Shown piece after piece: positions 1-9,693 of a stretch of DNA of 64,000 nucleotides. The notes under the pieces are model-generated. The model had not been told where the DNA came from, made no database searches, and worked only from the letters and a program-made list of their open reading frames with translations. Position 1 is the first letter of the stretch, and every line of letters starts with the position of its first letter. The DNA is taken from assembly GCF_029168335.1 (NCBI RefSeq), contig NZ_JARGYC010000011.1, positions 1 to 64,000 on the forward strand, in the 5' to 3' direction. The DNA is from Psychromarinibacter sediminicola. GTDB taxonomy: Bacteria; Pseudomonadota; Alphaproteobacteria; Rhodobacterales; Rhodobacteraceae. The translations under genes were made by a program, and so were the position numbers.

Positions 1-1
1 C

Positions 2-76
2 GGCGAACTCATCGACTGCTTCACGCACCAGGAATGCGAAAACTACTTCGCCGCCTGCGGATACGATGCAGATTGA
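2..76 (+). mobile_element. IS630-family transposase, C-terminal end only
   Basis: The frame entering from the left edge encodes GELIDCFTHQECENYFAACG and ends at TGA. This is the typical C-terminal tail of IS630/Tc1-type transposases (a Phe-Thr-x-x-Glu-Cys-x-x-Tyr-Phe pattern near the end). Only the last 24 codons are in the window, so the DDE catalytic core cannot be seen. The element probably ends around base 90, at a TA dinucleotide, because the ATPase frame on the opposite strand resumes there. IS630 elements insert at TA. Confidence 0.75.
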
Positions 77-90
77 TCGGAAAACGCTCT

Positions 91-401
91 AGGTAGCCAT
101 CTTCGCTGAGTTTTCGAAAGGTCTCAAAGTCAATTGTCGAGAAATCAATCGTTGTGCAATTCTTGTCAGTTCTAATATTTGATAGGTATTGCGCAATCAT
201 AGTTTTTCCGGTTCCCTTTTCTCCTATTATGAAATACTGATCTTGCTCCAGAACCTGCTTGCTGTGGTTGTCGTCAAAGTATACTTTGCTCAAGATTTCA
301 AAGTTGTTCTTCTCTTGAAAAACGGATGCGTCGTGGCATTTCAGGAAAAGCTGACTAAATTTCTTCATTATCCTAGCTTTCGGCATGGTCACATTTTTCA
401 T
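91..401 (-). pseudogene. P-loop ATPase, N-terminal fragment cut by the IS630 insertion
   Basis: About 103 codons of a minus-strand gene remain before the IS630 end. The frame then runs into IS sequence and stops at base 21. The visible part has a clear Walker A motif, IIGEKGTGKT, about 60 residues in, after a stretch rich in Phe, Asp and Glu. The arrangement resembles Sll1717/FunZ-type P-loop ATPases, but Walker B and the C-terminus are missing, so the family is tentative. Translation may really start at base 368 (MKKFSQ), which has a better Shine-Dalgarno (TAGGA). Base composition is clearly more AT-rich than in the neighbouring genes, which suggests horizontal acquisition. The truncated product is probably non-functional. 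Confidence 0.55.
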
Positions 402-562
402 AGACTAGGCTGCAATTCATTTGTACGACATGTCAACAATCACACGAACTTTGTTTTTCGTGCGAAGGCGAGGTGCGTTACGGTTGGTGACTGAGAAGTT
501 GAGCTTCGCATTATTGCAACTCTAAGGGGCGGCCAGTCGGGCCTTGGCGTGCGTTCCGCTCT

Positions 563-602
563 TGGCAGGGAGACCCCGGGTCGAGCCCGGAGTGACGGCA
601 AG
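563..602. repeat. Dispersed palindromic repeat of the alphaproteobacterial type
   Basis: The segment has the inverted arms CCGGG and CCCGG around TCGAG, flanked by AGACC on one side and AGTGACGG on the other. Read on the minus strand it has the form GTCACTCCGGGCTCGACCCG. Short palindromes of this form occur widely between genes in alphaproteobacteria. It lies in the otherwise gene-free stretch between the ATPase fragment and gltX. Confidence 0.45.
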
Positions 603-684
603 GCTGGGGCGGTGCGGGCAGGGCCTCCCTCCACTCGACAACGCCCCCGCCCTGTGACAGATCGACGGCGCAAGGAGAGCGCCC

Positions 685-2007
685 ATGACCACCACCCGTT
701 TCGCCCCGTCGCCCACCGGTTACCTGCATGTCGGCAACCTGCGGACCGCGCTGTTCAATTTCCTGATCGCGCGGAAGGCCGGCGGCACCTTCATCCTGCG
801 GCTGGACGATACCGACCCGGAGCGCTCGAAGGAGGAATATGTCGACGGGATCAAGGAGGATCTCGAATGGCTGGGGCTGACATGGGACCGGGTGGAGCGG
901 CAGTCGGAGCGGCTCGACCGCTATGCCGCCGCGGCGGATGAATTGCGCGAGAAGGGGCGGTTTTACGAGGCGTTCGAGACGCCGGGGGAGCTGGACCTGA
1001 AGCGCAAGAAGCAGCTGAACATGGGGCGGCCGCCGGTCTATGATCGCTCGGCGCTGAACCTGTCGGAGGACGAGAAGGCGAAGCTGCGCGAGGAGCGGTC
1101 GGGGCACTGGCGGTTCCTGTTGAACCATGAGCGGATCGAGTGGGAGGACGGGATCCTCGGGCCGGTCTCGATCGACGCGGCGAGCGTGTCGGACCCGGTG
1201 CTGATCCGGGGCGACGGGCAGGTTCTCTATACGCTGGCCTCGGTGGTGGACGATACCGAGATGGGGATCACCGACGTGGTGCGCGGGTCGGACCACGTGA
1301 CGAACACCGCCACGCAGATCCAGATCATCGAGGCGCTGGGCGGCGCGGTGCCGCGGTTCGCGCATCATTCGTTGCTGACGGGGCCGGCGGGGGAGGCGCT
1401 GTCGAAGCGGCTGGGAACGTTGGCTTTGCGGGATTTGCGGGAGCGGGGGGTGGAGCCGATGGCTTTGCTCTCGCTGATGGCGCGGCTGGGGTCGGCGGAT
1501 CCGGTGGAGCTGCGCGGCTCGGTCGAGGAGCTGGTCGAGGGGTTCGACATCGCGCGGTTCGGGGCGGCGCCGACGAAGTTCGACGTGGACGACCTGTTCC
1601 CGATGACGGCGCGGTATCTGGCGTCGCTGCCGTTCGAGGCGGTGCAGGAGGACGTGCGGGCGCTGGGCGTGCCCGAGGCGATCGCCGAGCGGTTCTGGGA
1701 CGTGGTGCGCGAGAACCTGACCGTGAAGTCGGACATGGCCGGCTGGTGGGAGGTGTTCCGCGACGGCGGCAAGGGGGCGGTGCTGGACGCCGAGGACCGG
1801 GCCTTCGTGGAGGAGGCCTTTGCGCTCTTGCCGCCGCATCCCTACGGGCCGGAGACGTGGTCGGAGTGGACCGCGGCGGTGAAGGAGAAGACCGGGCGCA
1901 AGGGCAAGCAGCTGTTCATGCCGCTGAGGCTGGCGATCACCGGGCGGGCGCGGGGGCCGGAGATGGCCGAGGTGATGCCGCTGCTGCAGGTGCCGCCGTC
2001 GTTGTAG
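685..2007 (+). CDS. gltX: Glutamyl-tRNA synthetase (short paralogue)
   Basis: Class I aminoacyl-tRNA synthetase of 440 residues, charging tRNA-Glu (possibly also tRNA-Gln) in the cytoplasm. The N-terminus has FAPSPTGYLHVGN, where HVGN at residues 15-18 is the HIGH signature. The KMSKS-like loop reads EALSKRLG. No zinc-binding cysteine cluster is present. Many alphaproteobacteria carry two gltX genes, and this one resembles the shorter form with LRDLRERG after the LSKR loop. The start follows AAGGAGAGCGCC. The 3' end is only 25 bp from the stop of the convergent gene. Confidence 0.93.
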   Translation: MTTTRFAPSPTGYLHVGNLRTALFNFLIARKAGGTFILRLDDTDPERSKEEYVDGIKEDLEWLGLTWDRVERQSERLDRYAAAADELREKGRFYEAFETPGELDLKRKKQLNMGRPPVYDRSALNLSEDEKAKLREERSGHWRFLLNHERIEWEDGILGPVSIDAASVSDPVLIRGDGQVLYTLASVVDDTEMGITDVVRGSDHVTNTATQIQIIEALGGAVPRFAHHSLLTGPAGEALSKRLGTLALRDLRERGVEPMALLSLMARLGSADPVELRGSVEELVEGFDIARFGAAPTKFDVDDLFPMTARYLASLPFEAVQEDVRALGVPEAIAERFWDVVRENLTVKSDMAGWWEVFRDGGKGAVLDAEDRAFVEEAFALLPPHPYGPETWSEWTAAVKEKTGRKGKQLFMPLRLAITGRARGPEMAEVMPLLQVPPSL

Positions 2008-2032
2008 GCGCTGTCGGCGCTGTCGGCGCGGC

Positions 2033-2386
2033 TCAGAGGTGGCGGCAGGTCCATACGACGACGCCGCCGCCGCGGGACGGCGTGATGGTGACGTTCGGGC
2101 CGTCGGTCCAGTAGCGGCGATTGTCGCAGGGCTTCTGGCCGGCGACGAAGGCGTGGCCGGGCGCGGTGTTGCCCGGGGCGAACATGCGGCACTGGTAGGT
2201 GAAGGCGGTCGCGGTGGCGACGTCGAACCCCGCGGGGCAGGTCTGCGATGCGGCGGTGAGTTCGATGGCCGGGCCGGGGCGGATCGGCGCGGTCTGGTGC
2301 GGCGAGACCCCGGGGGTGGTCTGGGCCGCCTGGGCGGGCGGCGCCAGGGCGACGAGGGCGAGGGCGAGCAGGGCGCGGCGGGGCAT
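2033..2386 (-). CDS. Small secreted protein, function unknown
   Basis: 117 residues with a standard Sec signal peptide: two Arg, a Leu/Ala-rich core and a likely cleavage after PPAQA at about residue 20. The mature part is about 97 residues and has four Cys (in QTCPAG, YQCRMF, KPCDNR and WTCRHL), enough for two disulfides. No known domain is recognised. It sits between gltX and the glucosidase, each on the other side of a short gap, and its own promoter would lie at about 2390-2460. Confidence 0.6.
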   Translation of the reverse strand: MPRRALLALALVALAPPAQAAQTTPGVSPHQTAPIRPGPAIELTAASQTCPAGFDVATATAFTYQCRMFAPGNTAPGHAFVAGQKPCDNRRYWTDGPNVTITPSRGGGVVVWTCRHL

Positions 2387-2461
2387 GGCGGAACCTCCGG
2401 GAGCGGACCGGCACGCGATGTGCCGGTTACGCCCGTGGGTCGTGCGGGGCCGCCGCGCGGT

Positions 2462-4057
2462 TCACTCTCGTGAGAGGCGCAGGAGGATCAGGCCGTTCGG
2501 GCCGAGCGTGACCGTGGGGCCGGAGAGGCTGGCCGCTTGTGCCAGAAGGACCTCGCCGGAGGTGCCGAGCTCGTGCGTGACGTCGTCGGCGGACAGGTTG
2601 AAGACGCAGGCGATGTCGTCGCCGCGGGTATAGGCGAGCACCGGGTCGGCGCTGTGAAGAAAGACCTGCCGGCCCTCGCGCAGCGATGGCTCGGCCCGGC
2701 GCAGGGCCAGCATCGTCTTGTAGAAGGCCAGGACGCTGTCGTCGCCGGTCTGCCCGTCGACGGCGCGCGCGGCCTGGGGCGGTTTCACCGGAAGCCAGGT
2801 CTTGTTGGCCTGCGAGAACCCGGCATTGGGGGCGGCGGCCTCCCAGACCATCGGGGTGCGGCAGCCGTCGCGGCCCTTGAGCTCGGGCCAGAAGGTCAGC
2901 CCCTCGGGGTCGGTCAGTTCGTGGTAGTCCAGCTCGGTCTCGGTCTGGCCCAGTTCCTCGCCCTGATAGAGGCAGACGGAGCCCTCGAAGGACAGAAGCA
3001 TCGCGGCGGCGAGCTTCGCCAGCGCGTCCTGGTCGGCGCCGTGCTTTTTCCAGCGGGTCGCGTGGCGCGGCACGTCGTGGTTGGAAAAGGCCCAGCAGGG
3101 CCAGCCCTTGGGCGCGTGTTCGAAGAACTCGCCGATCCGCCGGCGGAAGAAGGACGGCGAGAAGTTGGGGCCCAGCATCTCGAAGGAATAGGCCATGTGC
3201 AGGCGTTTGCCGGAGGTGTACTGGCCCATGATCTCGATGGCGTGGTGGCTGTCGCCGACCTCGCCCACCATCGTGCGGGCATCGTATTCGTCGCAGAGCG
3301 CGCGCATCCGTTCCAGGAAGGCCAGGTTCTCGGGCTGGTTCTTGGAATGCAGGTGGTACTGCATGTCGTAGGGCCGGCGCGCGGGCTCTTCGGGGCGGCG
3401 CGGGTCGGCGGCGTCGTCGGGCAGGCGCGCGTCGTGGAAGTAGTAGTTGACCGTGTCCAGGCGGAAGCCGTCGACGCCGCGCTCCAGCCAGAAGCGCATG
3501 TTGTCGAGGTGGTACTGCTGAACCTCGGGGTTGTGGAAGTTGAAGTCCGGCTGTTCCTTGAGGAAGTTGTGGAAATAGTACTGTCGCCGGCCCGAGTCCC
3601 ATTCCCAGGCGATGCCGCCGAAGATCGCCTGCCAGTTGTTGGGCGGCGCGCCGTCGGGCCTGGGGTCGGCCCAGACGAACCAGTCGGCCCGGGGGTTGTC
3701 GCGCGACTGGCGCGATTCCTCGAAATAGGGGTGCTGGTCGGAGCAGTGCGACAGCACCTGGTCGATGATGACCTTGAGCCCGAGGTCGTGCGCCCTTCTG
3801 ACCATTGCGTCGAAGTCCGACAGGTGGCCGAAGACCGGATCCACGCCGCGGTAGTCGGACACGTCGTAGCCCATATCCTTCATCGGCGAGGGGAAGACCG
3901 GCGAGAGCCAGATCGCGTCGACGCCGAGGTCGGCGACGTGGCCGAGCCGGTCGGTGATGCCCTTGAGGTCGCCCACGCCGTCGCCGTCGGCGTCCATGAA
4001 GGAGCGCGGGTAGATCTGGTAGGTGACGGAGCCCCGCCACCAGCTGTCGTCGGTCAT
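2462..4057 (-). CDS. GH13 alpha-glucosidase
   Basis: 531-residue glycoside hydrolase family 13 enzyme that hydrolyses terminal alpha-glucosidic bonds of oligosaccharides. It opens with [15 protein letters not shown], the usual start of oligo-1,6-glucosidase/AglA-type enzymes. The catalytic (beta/alpha)8 motifs are visible: [11 protein letters not shown] carries the nucleophile Asp, MVGEVGD the acid/base Glu and FSNHD the transition-state Asp. No signal peptide is present, so it is cytoplasmic. The start at 4057 has GGGAGAG upstream; the frame stays open further upstream but without a comparable site. No sugar transporter adjoins it, unlike the agl operons of rhizobia. Substrate specificity (alpha-1,4 or alpha-1,6) cannot be decided. 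Confidence 0.88.
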   Translation of the reverse strand: MTDDSWWRGSVTYQIYPRSFMDADGDGVGDLKGITDRLGHVADLGVDAIWLSPVFPSPMKDMGYDVSDYRGVDPVFGHLSDFDAMVRRAHDLGLKVIIDQVLSHCSDQHPYFEESRQSRDNPRADWFVWADPRPDGAPPNNWQAIFGGIAWEWDSGRRQYYFHNFLKEQPDFNFHNPEVQQYHLDNMRFWLERGVDGFRLDTVNYYFHDARLPDDAADPRRPEEPARRPYDMQYHLHSKNQPENLAFLERMRALCDEYDARTMVGEVGDSHHAIEIMGQYTSGKRLHMAYSFEMLGPNFSPSFFRRRIGEFFEHAPKGWPCWAFSNHDVPRHATRWKKHGADQDALAKLAAAMLLSFEGSVCLYQGEELGQTETELDYHELTDPEGLTFWPELKGRDGCRTPMVWEAAAPNAGFSQANKTWLPVKPPQAARAVDGQTGDDSVLAFYKTMLALRRAEPSLREGRQVFLHSADPVLAYTRGDDIACVFNLSADDVTHELGTSGEVLLAQAASLSGPTVTLGPNGLILLRLSRE

Positions 4058-4249
4058 GTCGCTCTCCCTGGCGGCGTGGCGAAGCCCTGCGATCCGGGCG
4101 CGGCGCGGGGCAGGTGTCGGCTCAGCAGAAATCAAAGCGCGCCGGGGATCAACCGCGCCTTTGCACCCGCAGCGAAGTTTTCCGCGGCCGGGCCGTCCCG
4201 GGCGGTGGTTGCTGGCGGGCGAGGCATTCCGAGCTGTACAGGGAGAATT

Positions 4250-4325
<76 letters not shown>

Positions 4326-4377
4326 ACTGGCGCGCTATGTGATGGGTTTTACGCACGCTGTCAAGCGGCCGCTCGCC

Positions 4378-4393
4378 GCGCCCTTTCGGGCGC
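4378..4393 (-). terminator. Hairpin downstream of ppsA
   Basis: GCGCCC and GGGCGC flank the loop TTTC, about 30 bp after the ppsA stop and before the tRNA-Ala gene. There is no clear U-tract. The surrounding bases (GCTCGCC before the hairpin, TTCTCG after it) resemble the hairpins at 12657-12715 and 18042-18082. Confidence 0.5.
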
Positions 4394-4423
4394 TTCTCGT
4401 TCGGGGCGCGACGGGCGGCGGTG

Positions 4424-6805
4424 TCAGCTTTCGGCTTCGGCGACGTTGCGTTTCACCTCGAAGAAGCTGTCGGGCGTGACGGACATCGAATCGATTCCGG
4501 CCTCCACCAGCACCTTGGCGAAGTCTGGGTAGTTCGATGGCGCCTGGCCGCAGAGCCCGACCTTGCAGCCCTTGGCATGCGCCCGCTCGATCACCGAGCG
4601 GATCATCCAGACCACCGCCGGCGAGCGTTCGTCGAAGAGCCCGGCGAGCCGGTCGCTGTCGCGGTCGATGCCGAGGGTCAGCTGGGTCAGGTCGTTGGAG
4701 CCGATGGAGAAGCCGTCGAAGCGCTCGGCGAACTGGTCGGCGAGGATCACGTTCGAGGGGATCTCGCACATGACGTAGACCTGCATGCCGTTCTTGCCGC
4801 GCTCCAGCCCGTTCTCCTTCATCACGGCGAGCACCTGGTCGGCTTCCTCGGGCGTGCGGCAGAACGGGATCATGACGATCACGTTGTCGAAGCCCATCGC
4901 CTCGCGGACCCGGCGGATCGCCTGGCATTCCAGCGCGAAGCCGTCCTTGTAGCCCGGGTCGTAGTAGCGCGAGGCGCCGCGCCAGCCGATCATCGGGTTC
5001 TCCTCGTGCGGCTCGAACTGGCGGCCGCCGAGGAGGTCGGCGTATTCGTTCGTCTTGAAGTCGGACATGCGCACGATCACCGGCTTCGGGTGGCAGAACG
5101 AGGCGATCCGGGCGAGGCCCATGGCGAGGTGGTCGATGAAATAGTCGGCCTTGTCGTCGTAGCCCTTGGTCAGCTCGGCGATTTCCTCCTTCGCGGCCTC
5201 GTCCTTCAGCTCGTCGAAATGCAAAAGCGCCAGCGGGTGGACCTTGATCGCGTTGTTAATGACGAATTCCATCCGCGCCAGCCCCACGCCGTCGGTCGGC
5301 AGGCGCCACCAGCGGGCGGCGGTGGCCGGGTTGGCGAGGTTCAGCATGACGTGGGTCTTGGTCTCGGGCAGCTGGGAGAGGTCGAGATCCTCGACCTCGT
5401 AATCCGAGGTGCCGGCATAGACGCGGCCCTCGTCGCCCTCGGCGCAGGAGACCGTCACCTCCTGTTCGTGGTGCAGGACATGGGTGGCGTCGCCGCAGCC
5501 GACGATGGCGGGCACGCCCAGCTCGCGGCTGACGATGGCGGCGTGGCTGGTGCGGCCGCCGTGGTCGGTGACGATGGCGCGGGCGCGCTTCATGATCGGC
5601 ACCCAGTCGGGGTCGGTCTGGCTGGTCACCAGGATCGTGTCGTCGACGAAATCGTCGATGTCCTTGACGTCCTCGATCAGGCTGACATGGCCGGCGGCCA
5701 CCGCCTCGCCCACGGCGATGCCGCTGATCAGCAGCTCGCCATGTTCCCGGATGGTGTAGGATTTCAGCGCGCCGGCGTCGACGCGGCTCTGCACCGTCTC
5801 GGGGCGGGCCTGGACGATGTAGAGCTTGCCGCTGTCGCCGTCGCGGGCCCATTCCATGTCCATCGGCTGGCCGTAATGGCGTTCTATCTCGGCGGCCTGG
5901 CGGGCGAGTTCGACGATCTCGTCGTCGTTCAGCACGTAGGCCGCGCGCTCGGCCTTGGAGGTGGGCACGTTGCGGACGGGGTTGGCCGGGTCGCCGGAAT
6001 AGATCATCTTCTTTTCCTTGGCGCCGAGCTTGCGTTCGAGGATCGGCTTGAGGCCTTTCTTGCCGAGGAACGGCTTGTAGACCTGATACTCGTCGGGCGT
6101 CACGGCGCCCTGCACGACGTTCTCGCCCAGGCCCCAGGCGGCGTTGATCAGCACGACCTTGTCGAAGCCGCTCTCGGTGTCGATGGAGAACATCACGCCC
6201 GAGCCGCCGGTGTCGGCGCGGACCATCTGCTGCACGCCGATCGACAGCGCCACGTCCATGTGGTCGAAGCCCTTGGCGTCGCGGTAGGAGATCGCGCGGT
6301 CGGTGAACAGCGAGGCATAGCACTTGCGGCAGGCTTCCAGAAGCTGCGCCTCGCCGGTGACGTTCAGGTAGGTCTCCTGCTGGCCGGCGAAGGAGGCGTC
6401 GGGCAGGTCCTCGGCGGTGGCCGAGGAGCGGACGGCGACCGACATGTTCTGTTGCCCGGCGCGGCTCGACAGCTCGCGGTAGGCGGCGGCGATGGCCTCG
6501 CGCAGGTGGTCGGGCCATTCGCCGGCGCGGATCGCCTTGCGGATGGTCTCGCCCGTCTCGTGCAGGGTGATCTTGCCGTCGGCCAGCGCCTGGGTTGTCT
6601 CGCGCACGAGGTCGGTCAGGTCGTTATGCGCGATGAAGCCGCGATAGGCGTCCGACGTGGTGGCGAAGCCCGGGGGCACCGCCACGCCAAGCTCGCCGAG
6701 GGTTTGCACCATCTCGCCCAGCGAGGAGTTCTTGCCGCCGACGAGCGCGACGTCGCCCCGCCGCAGGTTTTCGAAGAAGATGACGTCTTTGGTGTCGGTG
6801 CTCAT
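4424..6805 (-). CDS. ppsA: Phosphoenolpyruvate synthase
   Basis: 793 residues, the normal length for PEP synthase, which converts pyruvate, ATP and water to PEP, AMP and phosphate for gluconeogenesis. The N-terminal ATP-grasp region has [11 protein letters not shown] and [20 protein letters not shown]. The swivelling domain has the phosphorylated His in [15 protein letters not shown]. The C-terminal TIM barrel has [15 protein letters not shown] and the catalytic Cys in [13 protein letters not shown]. The start at 6805 has GGAAGG seven bases upstream; the frame runs on upstream across the divergent iorA gene and is not coding there. An FNR-like palindrome lies about 65 bp upstream. In a PHA-producing organism this enzyme links pyruvate to sugar synthesis. 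Confidence 0.95.
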   Translation of the reverse strand: MSTDTKDVIFFENLRRGDVALVGGKNSSLGEMVQTLGELGVAVPPGFATTSDAYRGFIAHNDLTDLVRETTQALADGKITLHETGETIRKAIRAGEWPDHLREAIAAAYRELSSRAGQQNMSVAVRSSATAEDLPDASFAGQQETYLNVTGEAQLLEACRKCYASLFTDRAISYRDAKGFDHMDVALSIGVQQMVRADTGGSGVMFSIDTESGFDKVVLINAAWGLGENVVQGAVTPDEYQVYKPFLGKKGLKPILERKLGAKEKKMIYSGDPANPVRNVPTSKAERAAYVLNDDEIVELARQAAEIERHYGQPMDMEWARDGDSGKLYIVQARPETVQSRVDAGALKSYTIREHGELLISGIAVGEAVAAGHVSLIEDVKDIDDFVDDTILVTSQTDPDWVPIMKRARAIVTDHGGRTSHAAIVSRELGVPAIVGCGDATHVLHHEQEVTVSCAEGDEGRVYAGTSDYEVEDLDLSQLPETKTHVMLNLANPATAARWWRLPTDGVGLARMEFVINNAIKVHPLALLHFDELKDEAAKEEIAELTKGYDDKADYFIDHLAMGLARIASFCHPKPVIVRMSDFKTNEYADLLGGRQFEPHEENPMIGWRGASRYYDPGYKDGFALECQAIRRVREAMGFDNVIVMIPFCRTPEEADQVLAVMKENGLERGKNGMQVYVMCEIPSNVILADQFAERFDGFSIGSNDLTQLTLGIDRDSDRLAGLFDERSPAVVWMIRSVIERAHAKGCKVGLCGQAPSNYPDFAKVLVEAGIDSMSVTPDSFFEVKRNVAEAES

Positions 6806-6865
6806 GGCGGTTCCTTCCCGTGCCGGTTCGCGGCGAAGATTAACACCGTCATGGAACGGCCTGCG

Positions 6866-6879
6866 TTGATACGGGTCAA
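6866..6879. promoter_or_regulatory. FNR/FnrL-like box between ppsA and iorA
   Basis: TTGAT-ACGG-GTCAA matches the FNR-family consensus TTGAT-N4-ATCAA at nine of ten half-site positions. Its centre is about 67 bp upstream of the ppsA start and about 107 bp upstream of iorA. Similar boxes precede phaC and lie at 62333-62346. Confidence 0.5.
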
Positions 6880-6979
6880 GGTCATGGTTCGAGGTCTGGC
6901 GCGCGGCCGGATTTGTCATGGTGTCGCGGGCGCGGGCTGCTACGCTGCCGGGGCACGATGGAGCCGGAGCGGACGACCC

Positions 6980-7441
6980 ATGCGACTGACCGTGAACGGA
7001 ACCGAGCACGAGCTGGATGTCGAGCCGGACATGCCGCTTTTGTGGGTGCTGCGCGACGAGCTGGGCGTGACGGGCGTGAAATACGGCTGCGGCATCGCGC
7101 AGTGCGGCGCCTGCACGGTGCATCTGGACGGGATGGCGATGCGGGCCTGCCAGGTGCCGGCGGCGGCGGCCGAGGGGGCCGAGGTGCTGACCATCGAAGG
7201 GCTGGGCGGCGGCGACGCGCTGCACGCGGTGCAGCGGGCCTGGATCGACGAGCAGGTCGCGCAGTGCGGCTATTGCCAGGCGGGGCAGATCCTGCAGGCG
7301 GCGTGGCTTCTGGAGACGAGCCCTGCGCCCTCGGACGAAGAGATCGACCGGGTGATGAGCGGCAACCTGTGCCGCTGCGGAACCTATCCGCGGATCCGGG
7401 CGGCGATCCACGCGGCCGCGGCCGCGCTGCGCGAGGGCTGA
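6980..7441 (+). CDS. iorA: Isoquinoline 1-oxidoreductase-like, [2Fe-2S] small subunit
   Basis: 153-residue iron-sulfur subunit of a xanthine-oxidase-family molybdenum hydroxylase. The plant-type ferredoxin cluster is bound by Cys37, 42, 45 and 57 (CGIAQCGAC...C). The second [2Fe-2S] cluster is bound by Cys96, 99, 131 and 133 (CGYC...CRC). It passes electrons from the molybdenum centre of IorB to an external acceptor. The IorB gene follows after 3 bp. The start uses GGAG about 10 bases upstream and matches the family N-terminus (MRLTVNG). There is no FAD subunit nearby, as expected for the IorAB type, which lacks flavin. Confidence 0.88.
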   Translation: MRLTVNGTEHELDVEPDMPLLWVLRDELGVTGVKYGCGIAQCGACTVHLDGMAMRACQVPAAAAEGAEVLTIEGLGGGDALHAVQRAWIDEQVAQCGYCQAGQILQAAWLLETSPAPSDEEIDRVMSGNLCRCGTYPRIRAAIHAAAAALREG

Positions 7442-7444
7442 GCC

Positions 7445-9682
7445 ATGACACGCGCCGCAACGATCACCCGCCGGACCCTGTTGATCGGGGCCACGGCGAT
7501 TGCGGGCGGCGTGGCCTTCGGCGCCTGGGCCGTGCGCCACCCGCATGACAACCCGCTGGCCGAGGGGCTGGGCGCCGGCGAGGCGAGCTTCAACCCGTGG
7601 GTGAAGGTCACGGGCGCGGGCATCACGCTGATCACGCCGCATGCCGATCTGGGTCAGGGCGCGGTCCACATGCAGGCCGCGCTGATCGCCGAGGAGATGG
7701 ACCTCGAATTCGGGCAGTTCGACACCGCGTTCGGTCCGCCCGACCCGGCCTATTACAACCGCGCGATGGCGGCGGAGGCCGGCGCGGCGATGGCGGCGCT
7801 GACCCCGATCTCGGCGGCGATGGCGGAAGCGGTCGCGGGCGGGGCGATGAAGCTTTTCGGGGTCCAGGGGACCGGCGGGTCGACCTCGGCGCCCGACAGT
7901 TTCGACAAGCTGCGCGAGGCGGGCGCCGTCGCGCGGGAGACGCTGAAACGTGCCGCGGAAGAGCTGACCGGCGTGAGCGCGGCGGAGATGACCACCGAGG
8001 CGGGGCGCGTGATCCTGCCGGACGGGCGGGCCTTGCCCTATACCGACCTCGCCGCGGTGGCGGCGGAGGTGGCGCCGGTGCGCGATGTCGTCCTGCGCCC
8101 GTCGTCGGAGTGGCGGCTGATCGGCCGGCCGATGGCGCGGATCGACATGGCCGACAAGGTGACGGGGCGGCAGGTCTACGGCATCGACCTGGCGCCGGAG
8201 GGCATGCTCCATGCCGCCGTGCGCACCAGCCCGCGGCGCGGCGAGGTGCTGTCATACGACGCCAGCGCCGCGGCGGGGATGCGCGGCGTGCAGGACGTGA
8301 TCGCGGTGACGGGCGGCGTGGCGGTGCTGGCCGACAACACCTGGCGCGCGTTCCGGGCGCTGGACGCGGTGGAGATCGCGTGGGGGCCGGCAGCCTATCC
8401 GGCCGAGCAGGCGGAGCACTGGGAGGCGGTGGGCGCGTCGTTCACCGACGCGCGGATGGACGCGGAATGGCGTGCGGACGGCGACGCGGCGGCGGCGCTG
8501 TCGGCCGGCGCCGATGTCGCGGCGGAGTACCGCGCGCCCTACGTGGCGCACCAGCCGCTGGAGCCGCTGAACGCCGTGGTCCTGGTGACTGAACCGCGGG
8601 TCGAGGTCTGGACGGCGCACCAGCTCCCGCGCTTCCTGCAGCAGCGCGTCGCCGGGGTGACCGGGCACGATGCCGAGCAGGTCGTGCTTCACAACCAGTT
8701 TGCCGGCGGCAGTTTCGGCCACCGGCTGGAATTCGAGCATGTCACGCTGGCCGCCGAGATCGCCAACGCGCGGCGCGGGACGCCGGTGAAGCTGACCTAT
8801 TCGCGCGAGCAGGACTTCGCCACGGACTTCCCGCGCCACATCGCCATGGCGCGCGGGCGCGGGGCGGTGGCGGACGGCCATGTCACGGCCATCGACATCG
8901 ACGTGGCCGGCGCGCCGGTGACGGCGTCGCAGATGGGCCGGATCGGGCTGGGCGGCGCCGGGCCGGACACGCAGCTGCCCGCCGGGGTCTGGAATGCGCC
9001 TTACGGGCCGGAGCATTTCCGGGTGCGGTCCTATGCCGTGCCCGGGCTGGCGCCGGTGTCGTCCTGGCGCTCGGTCGGCGCCTCCTGCGGCGGCTTCTTC
9101 ATCGAGACGCTGATGGACGAATTGTGCCACGCCGCCGGGGCCGACCCGGTCGAGGAGCGGCTGCGGCTGATGACCGACCCCGTCGCGCGCGGCGTGCTGG
9201 AGGCGGCGGCCGAGATGGCCGGCTGGGGTCGCGACCCGGGCGAGGACAGGGGGCTGGGCGTGGCGCTCGTGGAGAGCTTCGGCGTGCCGGTGGCGGAGAT
9301 CGTCGAGGTGACGGCCACCGAGGGCGGCATCCGGATCGACGCGGTCTGGGTGGCCTCGGATTCCGGCACGGTGATCGACCCGGTGAACATAGAAAACCAC
9401 ATCCAGGGCGCCGTCGTCTGGGGGCTCGGGCACGCGATGAATTCCGAGATCACCTATCGCGACGGGATGGCGGAGCAGTCGAACTATCACGCGGCCGAGG
9501 GGATGCGGATGCACCAGTGCCCGCGGATCAGCGTGCGCACGCTGGAGGCCGCGCCGCGCATCCGGGGGATCGGCGAGCCGCCGGTGCCGCCGGCCGCCCC
9601 GGCGCTGGGCAACGCGATCTTCGCCGCCACCGGCCAGCGGCTGCGCGAGATGCCGTTCCGGCGGCATGTGCGGTTCGTGTGA
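7445..9682 (+). CDS. iorB: Isoquinoline 1-oxidoreductase-like, molybdopterin large subunit
   Basis: 745-residue large subunit carrying the molybdenum cofactor. The N-terminus has a twin-arginine signal (TRRTLLIGATAIAGG), so the folded complex with IorA is probably exported to the periplasm, as known for this family. The rest follows the family pattern: LGQGAVHMQAAL, the VTG joining segment, FAGGSFGHRLEFEH and the C-terminal GIGEPPVPPAAPALGNAI, where the Glu is the conserved catalytic base. The true substrate is unknown; relatives oxidise N-heterocycles or aldehydes. It lies in one operon with iorA and the following cytochrome gene. Confidence 0.87.
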   Translation: MTRAATITRRTLLIGATAIAGGVAFGAWAVRHPHDNPLAEGLGAGEASFNPWVKVTGAGITLITPHADLGQGAVHMQAALIAEEMDLEFGQFDTAFGPPDPAYYNRAMAAEAGAAMAALTPISAAMAEAVAGGAMKLFGVQGTGGSTSAPDSFDKLREAGAVARETLKRAAEELTGVSAAEMTTEAGRVILPDGRALPYTDLAAVAAEVAPVRDVVLRPSSEWRLIGRPMARIDMADKVTGRQVYGIDLAPEGMLHAAVRTSPRRGEVLSYDASAAAGMRGVQDVIAVTGGVAVLADNTWRAFRALDAVEIAWGPAAYPAEQAEHWEAVGASFTDARMDAEWRADGDAAAALSAGADVAAEYRAPYVAHQPLEPLNAVVLVTEPRVEVWTAHQLPRFLQQRVAGVTGHDAEQVVLHNQFAGGSFGHRLEFEHVTLAAEIANARRGTPVKLTYSREQDFATDFPRHIAMARGRGAVADGHVTAIDIDVAGAPVTASQMGRIGLGGAGPDTQLPAGVWNAPYGPEHFRVRSYAVPGLAPVSSWRSVGASCGGFFIETLMDELCHAAGADPVEERLRLMTDPVARGVLEAAAEMAGWGRDPGEDRGLGVALVESFGVPVAEIVEVTATEGGIRIDAVWVASDSGTVIDPVNIENHIQGAVVWGLGHAMNSEITYRDGMAEQSNYHAAEGMRMHQCPRISVRTLEAAPRIRGIGEPPVPPAAPALGNAIFAATGQRLREMPFRRHVRFV

Positions 9683-9693
9683 GAGGCTTCGCG

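Noticed and set aside
511-1839. A 442-codon minus-strand frame opposite gltX
   Set aside because: Arg/His/Pro-rich antisense frame with no domain; gltX is well supported on the plus strand.
4421-7441. A plus-strand open frame of about 1000 codons opposite ppsA
   Set aside because: It mirrors the ppsA codons, its composition is the Val/Gly/Ala/Asp-rich pattern typical of antisense frames in GC-rich DNA, and ppsA itself is an unmistakable gene. Only its last part, 6980-7441, is real (iorA).
8252-9667. A 471-codon minus-strand frame opposite iorB
   Set aside because: Same antisense signature; overlaps a conserved enzyme completely.
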